Position numbers and translations under genes: made by a program. Of a DNA stretch of 64,000 bases, positions 11,124 to 20,862 are shown in pieces (positions within the stretch are counted from its first letter, which is position 1; every line of letters begins with the position of its first letter). Origin of the DNA: Madurella fahalii (taxonomy: Eukaryota; Ascomycota; Sordariomycetes; Sordariales); NCBI GenBank assembly GCA_029876055.1, contig CM056879.1, forward strand, positions 1,302,001-1,366,000. The letters run 5' to 3'. The notes below the pieces were generated by a model. It saw only the letters and a list, made by a program, of their open reading frames with translations, ran no database searches and was not told the origin of the DNA.

Positions 11124-12752
11124 ATGCGTTCCTTAACAACCCTCGCCTTCACCTCCCTTTCCTTAACCCATCTCGCCGCCTCCTCAGAAGCGTCACCCGC
11201 ACCAGAGCAATGCGGGCCCGGCACCCCTCTGTCTCCGTTGGACTACAACACCCTCTCGCTCTGCGTCGACTCTAACATCCCCATCTCCACCCCGCGCGCC
11301 TGGTTCCCATGGACACATCGGCCGCACTGCATCCCGGCTGACGAAGAGCCGTGGTGCGTCTTCACCAACGCGGCCGCGCCCAAGGGCCACGGGATCAGCG
11401 TCATCACCACCCCGGACCAGGCCGCCTCCCTCCTGCACCCGCTCGCCCACCGCGTCGACACCCCCTTCTTCGCGCCCAGCAAGCTATACCACTCGCCCCC
11501 TTACGAGGTGCGTGACGTGCCGGGCAAGGGCAAGGGCGCGGTCGCCACGCGGAGGCTGGAGAAGGGCCGCGTCGTGCTGGTCGACCACGCCAGCGTCATC
11601 GCGGCCGTCGAGTACCCCGCGGACGTGATGCGGGAGGAGGTGCAGGAGCTGCTGAGGGTGGCGGTGGAGCGGCTGAGCGAGCCGCAGAAGGTGGCGGGCC
11701 TGGCGAGGTTGGTGAGGAGAGATGGGGAGCGGGCGGAGAAGGCGGAGAAGGCGGAGAAGGATGAAGAAGACGCGGAGGAGGAGGAGGAAGAAGAGGAGGA
11801 GGGAGAAGAAAGGGCCGCGAGCGAGATAGAGGAGGTCATGTTGACGAATACGTTCGCTGTGGGGATTGAGGGGAAGGAGTACATGGCGTTATTTGCGGAT
11901 TTGGCGGTGAGTTGCTTATTTTTTCTTTCTTCTTCTTCTTCTTCTTTTTTTTTTTTTTTTTAAGTATGACTTTTCGTGTGCGGAAACGAAAGACTGACGA
12001 GGGTGCGGGAAAGAGGTTTAATCATGCTTGTAAGCCAAAGTAAGTGTCCGCCTATAGTGATTCTTAATCGAGAAGTGATGACTGATGGTTTAGTGCTTTC
12101 ATTCACTTTTCGGAAACCACGCTGGCCATGACGGTTTGGACGGCGGAGGATATCGAGCCCGGCGAGGAGATCACCATCACCTGTACGTCGTCCTTGACGG
12201 GACTCTATCGCATGCCACTAACGTGGACAATAGACTCGGCTGCTGGTATGCCATCGAAGGAGCGACGAGAGATATTAGAGAGGATCTGGGGCTTCAAGTG
12301 GTACGCACTCACCGTTCCAAACTTTCTCAAACTAAGAATGACTCACATTGTGTAGCCAATGCTCCCTCTGCACGGCGTCCCCCGAGGCCCTCAATGCATC
12401 GGACGCCCGCCGCACTCAAATCCCATTGCTCCAGGAAGAGGTAGTCAAGCTGGCTCAGAAAGGAGAGTTTGAGAAGGCTCTCGAGGAAGCCGAGACTCTA
12501 TTCAAAATCGTGGAAGAGGAAGGCCTAACTGACCAGATGGGTGGCATGTACGAAGTTCCAGCGCGACTGTACTACCACGTCGGCAACCTTGAGAAAGCGC
12601 TGGAGTACACGCTGAAGGTTAAGCACGAGATTAACGGTTTTGGAGTGCCTGGAAAATTTGGCGCAGAGAAACTCAAGATGTTGAAGGGGGTTATTGAGCG
12701 GATTGAGCGAGAGCTTGAGGAAAAGAGGCGAAAAGAAGCGTCTTCGAATTAG
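11124..12752 (+). CDS. SET-domain protein with signal-like N-terminus
   Basis: Five exons (11124-11906, 12014-12039, 12094-12182, 12234-12300, 12356-12752) give 453 residues in consistent phase. The first exon begins with a hydrophobic segment, LTTLAFTSLSLTHLAAS, resembling a signal peptide, followed by a Cys- and Pro-containing region. The SET domain starts near KGKGAVATRRLEKGRVVLVD. It is interrupted by an acidic Glu-rich insert (about residues 205-235) and continues with RFNHACKPN (canonical NHSCxPN with Ser changed to Ala), GEEITIT and a post-SET cluster CQCSLC. The C-terminal 120 residues are helical and TPR-like. SET proteins use S-adenosylmethionine to methylate lysine. The signal-like start suggests ER or secretory localisation, which is unusual for this fold. 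The tiny 26-bp exon 2 carries the cofactor-binding NH-C motif. The start choice rests on the first ATG in frame with the signal-like segment. Confidence 0.82.
11927..11962. repeat. (CTT)n followed by a long T tract inside an intron
   Basis: TTC/CTT repeats run into about 18 consecutive T in the first intron of the SET gene. Such a pyrimidine-rich tract is likely to vary between strains, but it lies outside the coding exons. Confidence 0.85.
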
Positions 12753-13270
12753 ACGTTTCACTCCCTACATTCGCGACTCTAACCACCTTAATTAATGATG
12801 GATCGAAATGTAGAGGTCTACATCTGGGCCACCAAGATAAGGGCGTTATTAGTCATCTTCTGTTTTTGCTAAGAAGCTTAATGTATCAATTCACAGTCCC
12901 GGACCGCGCAGGCCTCCAGGACGCCACCCAATACATTACATCACGCTAATCTGAGCCGCATATGCGGGGGACTTCGCCTTGAAACTATGTAAGACAAGCA
13001 GAGCCACGAAGCTACAAAGCAGATGCGGACGCTGCATGTATTACAGGAGATCAATTGACCACCTCACTCGGTCCCATACACACGGATAAACACGGTTCCA
13101 AGCTAACAGGACGCCAAGCACGTTTGTTGCTACGGGGCTGAGCGTACAAGAAGAACAGGGATATTGCGCCAGAAGGTGCGGTCCGATATTTTAATTATTC
13201 TTGGCGTCACTTCCATTGTAGTTCTGGCACCAGCGTCTGAATCGTGCCTCTGCTTGGACCCTGAATAGTA
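12753..13270. other. Convergent intergenic spacer
   Basis: This lies between the SET gene and the small secreted peptide gene. No gene or repeat is recognised. Confidence 0.6.
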
Positions 13271-13609
13271 TTACGAACCATAGCTGCAAATGCACTCGCA
13301 AGTACCGAAGGGAATCGACTGTCGAGGGATGCACTGTAGGAAGCTCAGCCATTACGCTTCGAACCCTCCGAGGGGGAGGAGTGGGCTGTTTGGCTCACTC
13401 ACCCTGGACCTGTAGCAGTTCAGAAAGCCGCTACCGTGTGTGCAGTAGCTCCTGCAGTGACCGTCGGTGCAGCACGTGGTCGTGTGATCGCAGGAATGGT
13501 CTCGCGGATCTAGGATCTCTCTCTCAGCCTTGCCACCCGCCGTGTGCGCGACGGGCGTGCTGAGGACTGCCGTGAGACTGCACAGGGCGACGAGGAAAGA
13601 CGACCGCAT
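13271..13609 (-). CDS. Small cysteine-rich secreted peptide, defensin-like cysteine spacing
   Basis: Two exons (13609-13403, 13333-13271) encode 89 residues. The donor GTGAGT and acceptor TACAG are strong, and the second exon contributes four of the ten cysteines, which supports the join. The N-terminus MRSSFLVALCSLTAVLS is a signal peptide, and a short propeptide-like stretch ending in DPRD follows. The mature part has Cys spacing C-x5-CC-x4-C-x3-C-x8-C-x4-C-x10-C-x-C-x-C. It includes CRSYC (CxxxC) and CEC/CIC (CxC), the two elements of the cysteine-stabilised alpha-beta fold of fungal and invertebrate defensins. Homology to a defensin is inferred only from spacing. It could equally be an effector-like or knottin peptide. 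The ten cysteines could form five disulfides. Confidence 0.7.
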
Positions 13610-13704
13610 GGTTTCAATGATCCTGGTCAGATGAATCCTTTGCAGGAGGGGAACAAGAAGCGTCGGGGAGGAAAGATCACCGACACTAGGGCGGATCATC
13701 GTAC

Positions 13705-13711
13705 TCTTATA
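13705..13711 (-). promoter_or_regulatory. Candidate TATA box of the cysteine-rich peptide gene
   Basis: The minus strand reads TATAAGA about 100 bp upstream of the ATG at 13609, a plausible distance for a fungal TATA element. The assignment is by position and sequence only. Confidence 0.4.
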
Positions 13712-14890
13712 GGCAACTAGGTACAAGTACAGTAGGTACTCGGCTCGATGGGCCTAGACCCGGGCCGATGGTTGATGCCCTGTAACACAGCGATGTGCCG
13801 CTAAGGAAAGTGCTTATTCCTAGCCGGCCTATTATACGCCTGTGTACTCTCACCGGAGGGATTTTGAACCGCCAAAGCGACATCGACTGGTCATTTCAAT
13901 TTACCCTTGAAGCTAACTGCAAAGCACCCGTCCAATGAACATGTAAAGATGGCATTGTGTTACAAATTTAGACATTTGGTGCACACAGCGCTGCCAGCGC
14001 CGCACCGACCAAAACGGGAACGATCGGCTGTATCAAGTATAATGTTCAACTACGTACCAACCCAGTACCAGGGATTGCAACCCACATGCATGCCGCGGAG
14101 GGACACGTGAAAGTACCCGAGGAAGAGGGTCAACGGAGGACTCAGAGGCGAAAATCAGCGATCATCAGTACCGATTCCAATCGGTAAGCGTCGTGCCCTC
14201 GAGGATTATAGCATCCTCAGTCATTTAGCGAGCAGTACTGTACCTCCTCAGTTTGGACTCAAATGATTGAGAGACAGGGAAAGCTGTCTAAGGGTTTCAT
14301 CCGCTTGAGCGGGGTCAAGCCACAGCTCAAGCCGGGGCCTTGCTGGCGGGAAAGAGGGAAATAGAGGGTGTGTGTGCGTGTTGCGAGAGGAAGGCGGGCG
14401 GGGACCGATGTGACCCAACCAGGTCCACAATCTATGAACCTGAAAGATTTTCGGAGCTTTTGCTGCATTAATACCTTACCTAAGGTGCCTTACTGTAGGT
14501 ACTTACAGCAGGTATGTGTGTATGGTAATTACTCCTGTAATGAACACGGGAAAAGGTTCTTTTCTAATGGACTGATAGGCGTCTCTAATTCCTTTTCCCT
14601 TCTTCTCAGTAGAAAGGTGCTGATCTATTCTGAGCGACTAGAGTCGATCATTTTCGCTTTCCAGTCTTCAGCGTCTTGATTGGTGAAGCTCATGTTAAGG
14701 TTAACATAAAAGCCCTGTGCCTGTTTCCGGCCTAAGGCAATTGGTACGGCTCTGCTGCCTTTCCTGTATTTGTGAATGGGAGCCGTATCTGGCGGATGGA
14801 CGCGGACCTAGGGCCAGCGTGCGATGGAAGTTCAACCAGGCGGAAGGCAGCAGGTGCGAAGAATTCTTTTTTCCATAATTCGATTCCCGC
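13712..14890. other. Intergenic, no gene seen
   Basis: This is a long spacer between the cysteine-rich peptide gene and the 3' end of the GH30 gene. Short open frames occur without motif support. Confidence 0.5.
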
Positions 14891-16225
14891 TCAGTTGCAT
14901 TTTAGAATTACGGAGGTTAAAGATCTGCTGGCAAGGGTTGTATCGAAAACACCGGACAGATGCAGTGGTCTCGGGTTAGAAATCCGAGCAAGTCTGCGCT
15001 CATCATCTGTGAGCCAGGTCTCATATGTGCACACCCGCTCCGTGTTTAACAGACCCGGAAATGAAAATCTTGCTGTGGCAGCTTGATCACCGTTGTTGAT
15101 CACCTGAGCCACAATGCCCCCATTCTCATTCTCGAAAGCGCTCGACCGGATCGTCAGCTCGTCAGTGTCGCTGTGCTGCTCAATCCGGATCCTCCTTGCC
15201 CCCGGCCGGATGAATCTGCTGAATTGTGCAGCTGCCCAATATGCGGGTCCAACGGTATACGGGACGGCCGCGCTCGTAACACCCTGCAGAGTCCTGATCA
15301 ACGGTGCTTCTTCCGTGTTTCGCGAGATTCCGATCCGGTGGATGTAAGCTCCCACATTACCGACTGTCAGCGCATAATGGATATTGAGCGCCCAACCCAA
15401 ACCCTCATTCTCATCCCCGTTCCGATACCAAGTATCAGACATTCCCTTCGGTCCCATTCCCGGGCCCTTGCCAGTCACCCACACCGGCAGCGCCGTATCC
15501 ACCAGCTCTTCCGTAGCAACACTAGTTCCGCTGTTCCTCCAAGCCGTAACCACATCCAGCCCAGCCCTCTTTGCCTCGGCCATCACCCTGTTCACATCCG
15601 CCCACCCTCTATCTTCGCAACACCCAACCCCCACCTCGCCCAAGCCGATCTCATCCAGCTCTTCCCTCACCCCACCCGCGGTATCCAACGCCCGTTGCCT
15701 ATCCCCCTTTTCTGGGTCATCCACCAACCCGATCCAGGCCACGGGGATCGCCCTCTCCCAATACTCCCTCACAAACCGCGCCAGATACCGCCCGTAGCCC
15801 GTCGCCCAACGCTCCCCTTTGCCGCCGCCCGCACTAGCCCCAGCACTGGCGTAGAACGACCGCAATCCAAACTTCCGAATGGCCTCCTGGGCAACCCACA
15901 CCTGCGGCCCGCCCCATGTGATTTTCCGGTTCGGGGGGCTAGTACTAGCGCTGCTGTCCAATTCCAAGCGGAGGATGGAAAACCCGGCTCCCGCGCCCCG
16001 TCCCTCGGAGGAGGTGTTGAATAGCAGGGAGAAGACGTCGGATTGGTGGGGCTCGGCGAGGCTGAGCAGGGCGTCTGGGCTGGATGGGGAGAGGCCGATG
16101 CCGAAGCCGCGGATGGTTTGGTAGGTTTTGGATGTGGTGATGGTGAGGTTGAGATGGGGGAGAGGAGGGGGGGTTGCGGATGTGAGGTGGAGGAGGAGGA
16201 ATATGAGGGGGAGGCAAAGCTGCAT
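14891..16225 (-). CDS. GH30-like secreted protein lacking both catalytic glutamates
   Basis: One uninterrupted exon encodes 444 residues beginning with a signal peptide (MQLCLPLIFLLLHL). The fold is that of fungal GH30 glycoside hydrolases (xylanase/beta-glucanase type), recognisable from GFGIGLSPSSPDALLSL, GVGCCEDRGWADVN, DTWYRNGDENEGLGWA and the C-terminal beta-sandwich ending DTTLASRSLTSVILK. In the active family the acid/base lies in a GFLNEPD-like motif and the nucleophile in a WQTEY-like motif. Here those positions read GLVDDPE (about 166-172) and VWVTGKG (about 248-254), so both glutamates appear replaced (Asp and Gly). The open frame is intact. I therefore infer a secreted pseudoenzyme, perhaps carbohydrate-binding, or early loss of function. 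Consensus motifs are from memory. Confidence 0.75.
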   Translation of the reverse strand: MQLCLPLIFLLLHLTSATPPPLPHLNLTITTSKTYQTIRGFGIGLSPSSPDALLSLAEPHQSDVFSLLFNTSSEGRGAGAGFSILRLELDSSASTSPPNRKITWGGPQVWVAQEAIRKFGLRSFYASAGASAGGGKGERWATGYGRYLARFVREYWERAIPVAWIGLVDDPEKGDRQRALDTAGGVREELDEIGLGEVGVGCCEDRGWADVNRVMAEAKRAGLDVVTAWRNSGTSVATEELVDTALPVWVTGKGPGMGPKGMSDTWYRNGDENEGLGWALNIHYALTVGNVGAYIHRIGISRNTEEAPLIRTLQGVTSAAVPYTVGPAYWAAAQFSRFIRPGARRIRIEQHSDTDELTIRSSAFENENGGIVAQVINNGDQAATARFSFPGLLNTERVCTYETWLTDDERRLARISNPRPLHLSGVFDTTLASRSLTSVILKCN

Positions 16226-17332
16226 TGCGATGCTATGCTTCGGTGGATGTCTGGTGGCCTTGAGAGGCTCGTTAGGTGATGGAAGTCGACTGAAGGCGAG
16301 GATGGATGGGTAGGTAGAGTGTCGAGGAGGAAGGTTACATCATAGTCAAGGAAAAGCGTCTGCGACAATATTCTGTATTTTTAGATCACAAGGCGGCTGG
16401 TGTGTTCGTTATTCGGACTGAATTAGCCGCGATGGAATCAGGGTTACGATTACCACCCAGTTCACTGTCAAAGTGTATTTGTTGACCACTAAATGGACAT
16501 TACGGTTGAGAGACTGTTCTAAATTGTCTGCCACTTTAACATTTGCCCTGGCCGGATCGGAGACTATGGTGGCTCCATCCCATTGCGCTTACCTAACCAT
16601 TAACGCTGATACTGTGGTCTGTTAATGACAAACAAAACAATTCTCCTGGTAGGAAGGCTCTCTAAGGATTGGGGTTATACTACTATAACCCTCCCTGCCA
16701 TCCGAGAACTGTTGCGATGGCTATTGTCCAACCGACCAAAAATACTATAGCTAGCAGAGCGACAACGCAAAGAATGGTTTCCTCGGTGGGAAAATCTCGG
16801 TTGTAGTAATCATCTGTCGATTCGCAAAGGGTGTTGACGTACAGTACCAGGACTACACCGCTTGGCAACTCACCGATAACCCTTCACCCGGACCACTACA
16901 TGTTGAGAGGACTGGCCATGTTGTTAAGCTTACCGTGCATGACGATCGAGGTGTTTATCGTGGGTTAGGTAGCTTCGGGAGCCACCACGCTGTTGGCGGA
17001 TTGCATATTTCCACCACTCACGGACAACCTCTCCTTAACCGGTGGCGGCTTGGCGCAGGTTTTCCTGGAAAGACGGGTAAATCCTCAGAGCAGACCAAAG
17101 CTTCATTGGTGTGCGACATGGACGACAGGGTTCCCCGCTGGAAATCCATTTCTCCACTCGCTTTAGCTGCGCTGAAGCTGCGAACTTACGCTATGTGTAC
17201 GCGTTCCTACAGTAGTATCGAGTACATCAAGCCATTGGCCTGTCTATATTAAGTTGTATATCATCTCCACCTTTGTAGGGCGTCTTCACCTCCCTTTTCC
17301 ATCCGGATACCCAGGTACCAGGATTGCCCAGC
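16226..17332. other. Divergent spacer, GH30-like gene / pectate lyase
   Basis: The flanking genes are read outward from here. An open frame at 16935-17252 has no recognisable features and is not called. A TATA-like element near the pectate lyase is listed separately. Confidence 0.5.
17245..17252 (+). promoter_or_regulatory. Candidate TATA element of the pectate lyase gene
   Basis: TATATTAA lies about 80 bp before the ATG at 17333. It is supported by position only. Confidence 0.35.
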
Positions 17333-18457
17333 ATGCGGCTCAACAACCTCATCATCTTATTATCAGCCGCCGCCCCATTGACAAGGGCATTCCCTCTGGG
17401 ATCGTTCGGCCTTGCATCGTGGGATGTTGAGGGATTCGCAAAGGACAATCCGATCGGCACTACCACGGGCGGAAAGGGCGGCGCAACTGTGGTTGTCGAC
17501 AATGTGGATGACTTCACAGCAGCCGTTGCTGGCGACGAGCCTAAAATCGTCAGGGTGAAAGGGGAGCTCAATTTCAGTTCTCGTCCCAAGATCGGATCCA
17601 ACAAGTCCGTCATCGGGGTTGGGAGGACGGCCCACATCACAGGGAGCGGCCTTGATGTATACAACTCCACGAATGTCATCATCCGGAACTTGAAGATTAG
17701 CTTTATCCGGGATAACGACTGCATCACCATCCGGAACTCGACTAGGGTCTGGGTAGACCACAACGAGTTCACGTCGGACATCTCGCAAGGCCCCGACGCG
17801 TTTGTGAGTATTATCGCACCAGGCCGTTCTTTTCACCCTCATACTAACCCGTGCTGCATGTAGGACGGGCAAGTCGACATCATCCGAGGATCCGATTGGA
17901 TCACCGTCTCGTGGAATTACTTCCATGATCACTGGAAGTCTTCTCTTATCGGCAACGACGCCACGTTCCGAGACATTGATTTCGGGCATCTCCACATCAC
18001 CTACCATCACAACTATTGGCGTAACGAGGGTACGCGCGGCCCTGCCGGCCGTTTCGGTCATCAGCACGTCTACAACAACCTCTATGTCGATTTCCTCTAC
18101 CAAGCAATCCACTCTCGCTCCGACAACCAGGTTCTTGTGGAAGGAAACGTGTTCAGGGGCAATACCCGTGAGGCGCTCAGCACCTACGGTCTGGTCATTC
18201 CCGACGATTCACCCAATACGTGCACGTGCGGTGATGAGGAGTTGGATGGCTATGCAAATCTCGGAGCGAGTAAGTGTTCTGATTCTTATGCGTGACATGC
18301 TTGCTTACACGGCTCCACAGGGAACGACTGGGGAGGTGCCGGGGTAAACATCACACAAGTTGGGGACTTCGTCAAGGCGCCGTACAAGTACAAGTTGACT
18401 CCACTGTTGTTGGTCGCACCACTGGTTAAGTTGGGAGCTGGCATAGGGAAAATCTGA
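17333..18457 (+). CDS. Secreted pectate lyase (PL1 family)
   Basis: Three exons (17333-17803, 17864-18269, 18321-18457) encode 337 residues. The ATG chosen is followed by a signal peptide (RLNNLIILLSAAAPLTRA); the same frame has only a non-ATG codon upstream. Pectate lyases cleave polygalacturonate by calcium-dependent beta-elimination outside the cell. The PL1 parallel beta-helix is shown by NVIIRNLKI, VWVDHNEF (calcium-site Asp), DGQVDIIRGSDWITVSWNYF and TRGPAGRFGHQHVYNNLY, the last holding the catalytic Arg motif RxPxxR. The C-terminus ends in a short hydrophobic tail, LTPLLLVAPLVKLGAGIGKI. The length is typical and no lesion is seen. Confidence 0.92.
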
Positions 18458-18515
18458 TCGTCCTGTATACTCTGACAAGGCAACGTGAGCCTATAATTTA
18501 CCATGGTCTAGCGAA

Positions 18516-19116
18516 CTACATTTTCAGAAGCTTATCATAAGCCTCAAGCTTCTCTGCTAGGTTCTGTCCGTACCAGTACTCCTTGCCCTCCCGCTGCTCC
18601 AGAGGAAGGTCCCAAACTGAAGGGGGTTTTGCTTTGGCCCGCTCCCAAGCATAACGCTCCCAGTCCCAAAGAGACTCTTTCGGTCGTTCTTTTTCTGGCG
18701 CTGGACATTCCAGTCGAAAGCTGGCGGCAACCATAGCAAGTTTTGCCGCTTCGACTACAAGCCTCCCGGTTGCCATCGCGTACGCAAGTGCCCCGACAAA
18801 CATGCTCTCTGCCCCGTCGATAATGTCTTTATTCTTAATGCTTCTTGTGTGGGCGGGCGGAAGCCACAGGTTCCGGAGCTGGTGAGACACAAGAAGACAG
18901 CCAAGGTCTCCCGCCTGGACTACGACCAACCCATTGCGCTCAAGGCTGACGCAATTCAGCAACTCCTTTGCATATACCCGGATACGAAACTTGCTGAGAA
19001 TGTCCAGAGAACCGCCCATTTTAGCGATACGGCCCAGCACAGATTTGTCTTTCGAGAATATCGCTTGCAGGTCGATATGGTTGGTGACAACGACGTCGAA
19101 CTCGTTACAAGCCCGC
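18516..19116 (-). pseudogene. Truncated PfkB-type carbohydrate kinase remnant
   Basis: An open minus-strand frame of about 200 codons matches the C-terminal half of fungal PfkB/ribokinase-like proteins. FDVVVTNHIDLQAIF, a GLVVVQAGDLGCLLVSH strand-turn, MFVGALAYAM and a C-terminal EYWYGQNLAEKLEAY all fit. The diagnostic nucleotide/catalytic motif (DTTGAGDxF type) is replaced by DGAESMF, so the catalytic Asp is missing. The frame opens right after a TAG at 19117-19119. No N-terminal sugar-binding half is found in the 200 bp before the next gene. I read it as a truncated, non-catalytic remnant. A short upstream exon cannot be fully excluded. Confidence 0.55.
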
Positions 19117-19320
19117 TACAGCTAAATGCTGCCCGATGACCGAGCCTGGGAATGTCTGCAGTCGGCATGGTTTACTGAATTACTCGTCGGAGGATTTAAC
19201 GATGGAATCGAGTTGGTTGTTTTACAAAGAGTGACTACTACAAACTCCACATCAACTATCCCGCTTCATTATCGACCCACAACTTCTCTGTCGTCGGTGG
19301 GATTATATCCGCAGCTTTGT

Positions 19321-20862
19321 CTACGCGCCGCCTTCACCACCACCACCCTCGCCGCCGCCGCCACCGCCGCCACCGCCTCCACCGTTCCCACTGTCGTCCC
19401 ATTGGATCTTCATATACTTTCCTGGATAGTATTTGGCAACCCACATCTCCGCCAGCATGCCCTTCGTAATGTCCTTCAGGTAGTAGTTGATGGGGACGCC
19501 CGAGGAGCCCTCGGACGCCTTCTTGAGGTAATCGTCGAGGGCCGTCATCATCGAGTTGACGTCGAGGATCTTGTTGGAGCCGTCATCGATCTCGGCGAGG
19601 GCCGACAGGGCCGACTTGATCTCGCTCGCCTTCATCGTCACCATCTGGCCGCCCGTGCGCGCCGCGTCGGCGGCCTGCGTGACGCTGCCCTGGTCCGCCA
19701 CGGTCGCGTTCTGGATGGTCGCGATGGTGTCCATGCTCGTCTTGGGGTCGAACTGGGCAAACTTCTCGACGCCCATCTTGACCTCGCTGGCCACCATGGA
19801 GGGGATCGTGCCCATGCAGATGAGCGTGACGTGCGACGAGATGTTCTGCGTGCTGAGCAGGTTCTTGACGCTGTTGGAGAAGCTCGCGCTCACGCCGAAC
19901 CCGCCCGACGCCTTGGCGAACCAGCCGCCGGCGTCCATCTGCGCCTGCAGCGAGCTCGCCAGGGTGGACAGTGACTCGCTGACGTTGGTGTCGGTCGTGT
20001 TCAAGACGTGGACCATGCCGACAAAGCTGGACCCGAACGTCATGCCCGAGATGATGCTGAACTTGTTGATGTTGTCGCCGCTCCCGTCCGTGTCTGGATC
20101 GTCCTGGTTCGCTAGCTTCATCATAGAAGCGCCATCGGTGGGGACTAGCTTGTCGGTTTTGCCGTAGAAGTGGTTCCAAGCTTTGACGGCCTTGTCGACG
20201 TTGAGGATCAGCGGCGCCATGATGGCCGCATTCTTGTGCGTGCAGGTAACCGACAACACCAGCGTACCGGAGATGCTATGCTTGGACGTCTGCTGGGTGG
20301 CTTGCTTCTGGGCGGCCTCGGTCATGGAAGAAGACACCGACTTGCCTAGCCAGTTTGTGCTCGCCGACACAAACGACGATATGTTGTTGGCATACGTCGA
20401 CGCATCTTGACTGTTCTCGTCCCTGGAGAAGTATTGAACGTCCATGTTCATCGAGTCGGCGGCGAGCGGCATGGTTTTTATTTGCGTCTTGACGTAGTCG
20501 ACCGGACTCTCGTACTCGTCGTGTACCATACTCATGTTCTTGCGGAGGTCCTGGATGGCCTTCTCTGCAGCGATCTTCTCCCTGCAGTAGCTCACGGCCG
20601 CCGCAGCAACATCCTTGTCCAGCTGCTGAATTTCCGCGTTGAGCTCTTTCATGGAGTCGTCCGTGTCTGGGATCCCCAGCTGGCGGAGCTCGGTCCTGGT
20701 CATGTCAAGACTTCGCTTTGTCGCCAGCAGAGAGTTGAGATGATTCTGAGCAGCATCGGGACCCGCTTGCGCCTGCGAAATCTTGACAACGCTCTCGATC
20801 GTCTCCTTCTTGACGATGCTGCCCAGCACAAGGCTGGGATCGTAGGGGATGCTTGACGGCAT
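19321..20862 (-). CDS. Unrecognised 513-residue protein with coiled coil and poly-Gly tail
   Basis: A single exon, with no recognised family. The N-terminal ~130 residues are helical with a probable coiled coil (LGIPDTDDSMKELNAEIQQL). The centre contains two beta-strand-like blocks, ISGTLVLSVTCTHKNAAIM and ISSHVTLICMGTIPSMVASE, each followed by helix. Between them lies a Ser/Thr/Gly-rich amphipathic stretch, SGMTFGSSFVGMVHVLN. This layout recalls proteins that rearrange on membranes, but that is speculation. The C-terminus ends in a run of about 20 Gly/Glu residues. There is no signal peptide or obvious membrane anchor. It is read divergently from the coiled-coil gene at 22770, with 1.9 kb between the two starts. 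Confidence 0.85.
   Translation of the reverse strand: MPSSIPYDPSLVLGSIVKKETIESVVKISQAQAGPDAAQNHLNSLLATKRSLDMTRTELRQLGIPDTDDSMKELNAEIQQLDKDVAAAAVSYCREKIAAEKAIQDLRKNMSMVHDEYESPVDYVKTQIKTMPLAADSMNMDVQYFSRDENSQDASTYANNISSFVSASTNWLGKSVSSSMTEAAQKQATQQTSKHSISGTLVLSVTCTHKNAAIMAPLILNVDKAVKAWNHFYGKTDKLVPTDGASMMKLANQDDPDTDGSGDNINKFSIISGMTFGSSFVGMVHVLNTTDTNVSESLSTLASSLQAQMDAGGWFAKASGGFGVSASFSNSVKNLLSTQNISSHVTLICMGTIPSMVASEVKMGVEKFAQFDPKTSMDTIATIQNATVADQGSVTQAADAARTGGQMVTMKASEIKSALSALAEIDDGSNKILDVNSMMTALDDYLKKASEGSSGVPINYYLKDITKGMLAEMWVAKYYPGKYMKIQWDDSGNGGGGGGGGGGGEGGGGEGGA

Noticed and set aside
16935..17252. A 105-codon plus-strand frame before the pectate lyase
   Set aside because: There are no motifs and no signal peptide, and it overlaps the expected promoter of the lyase.
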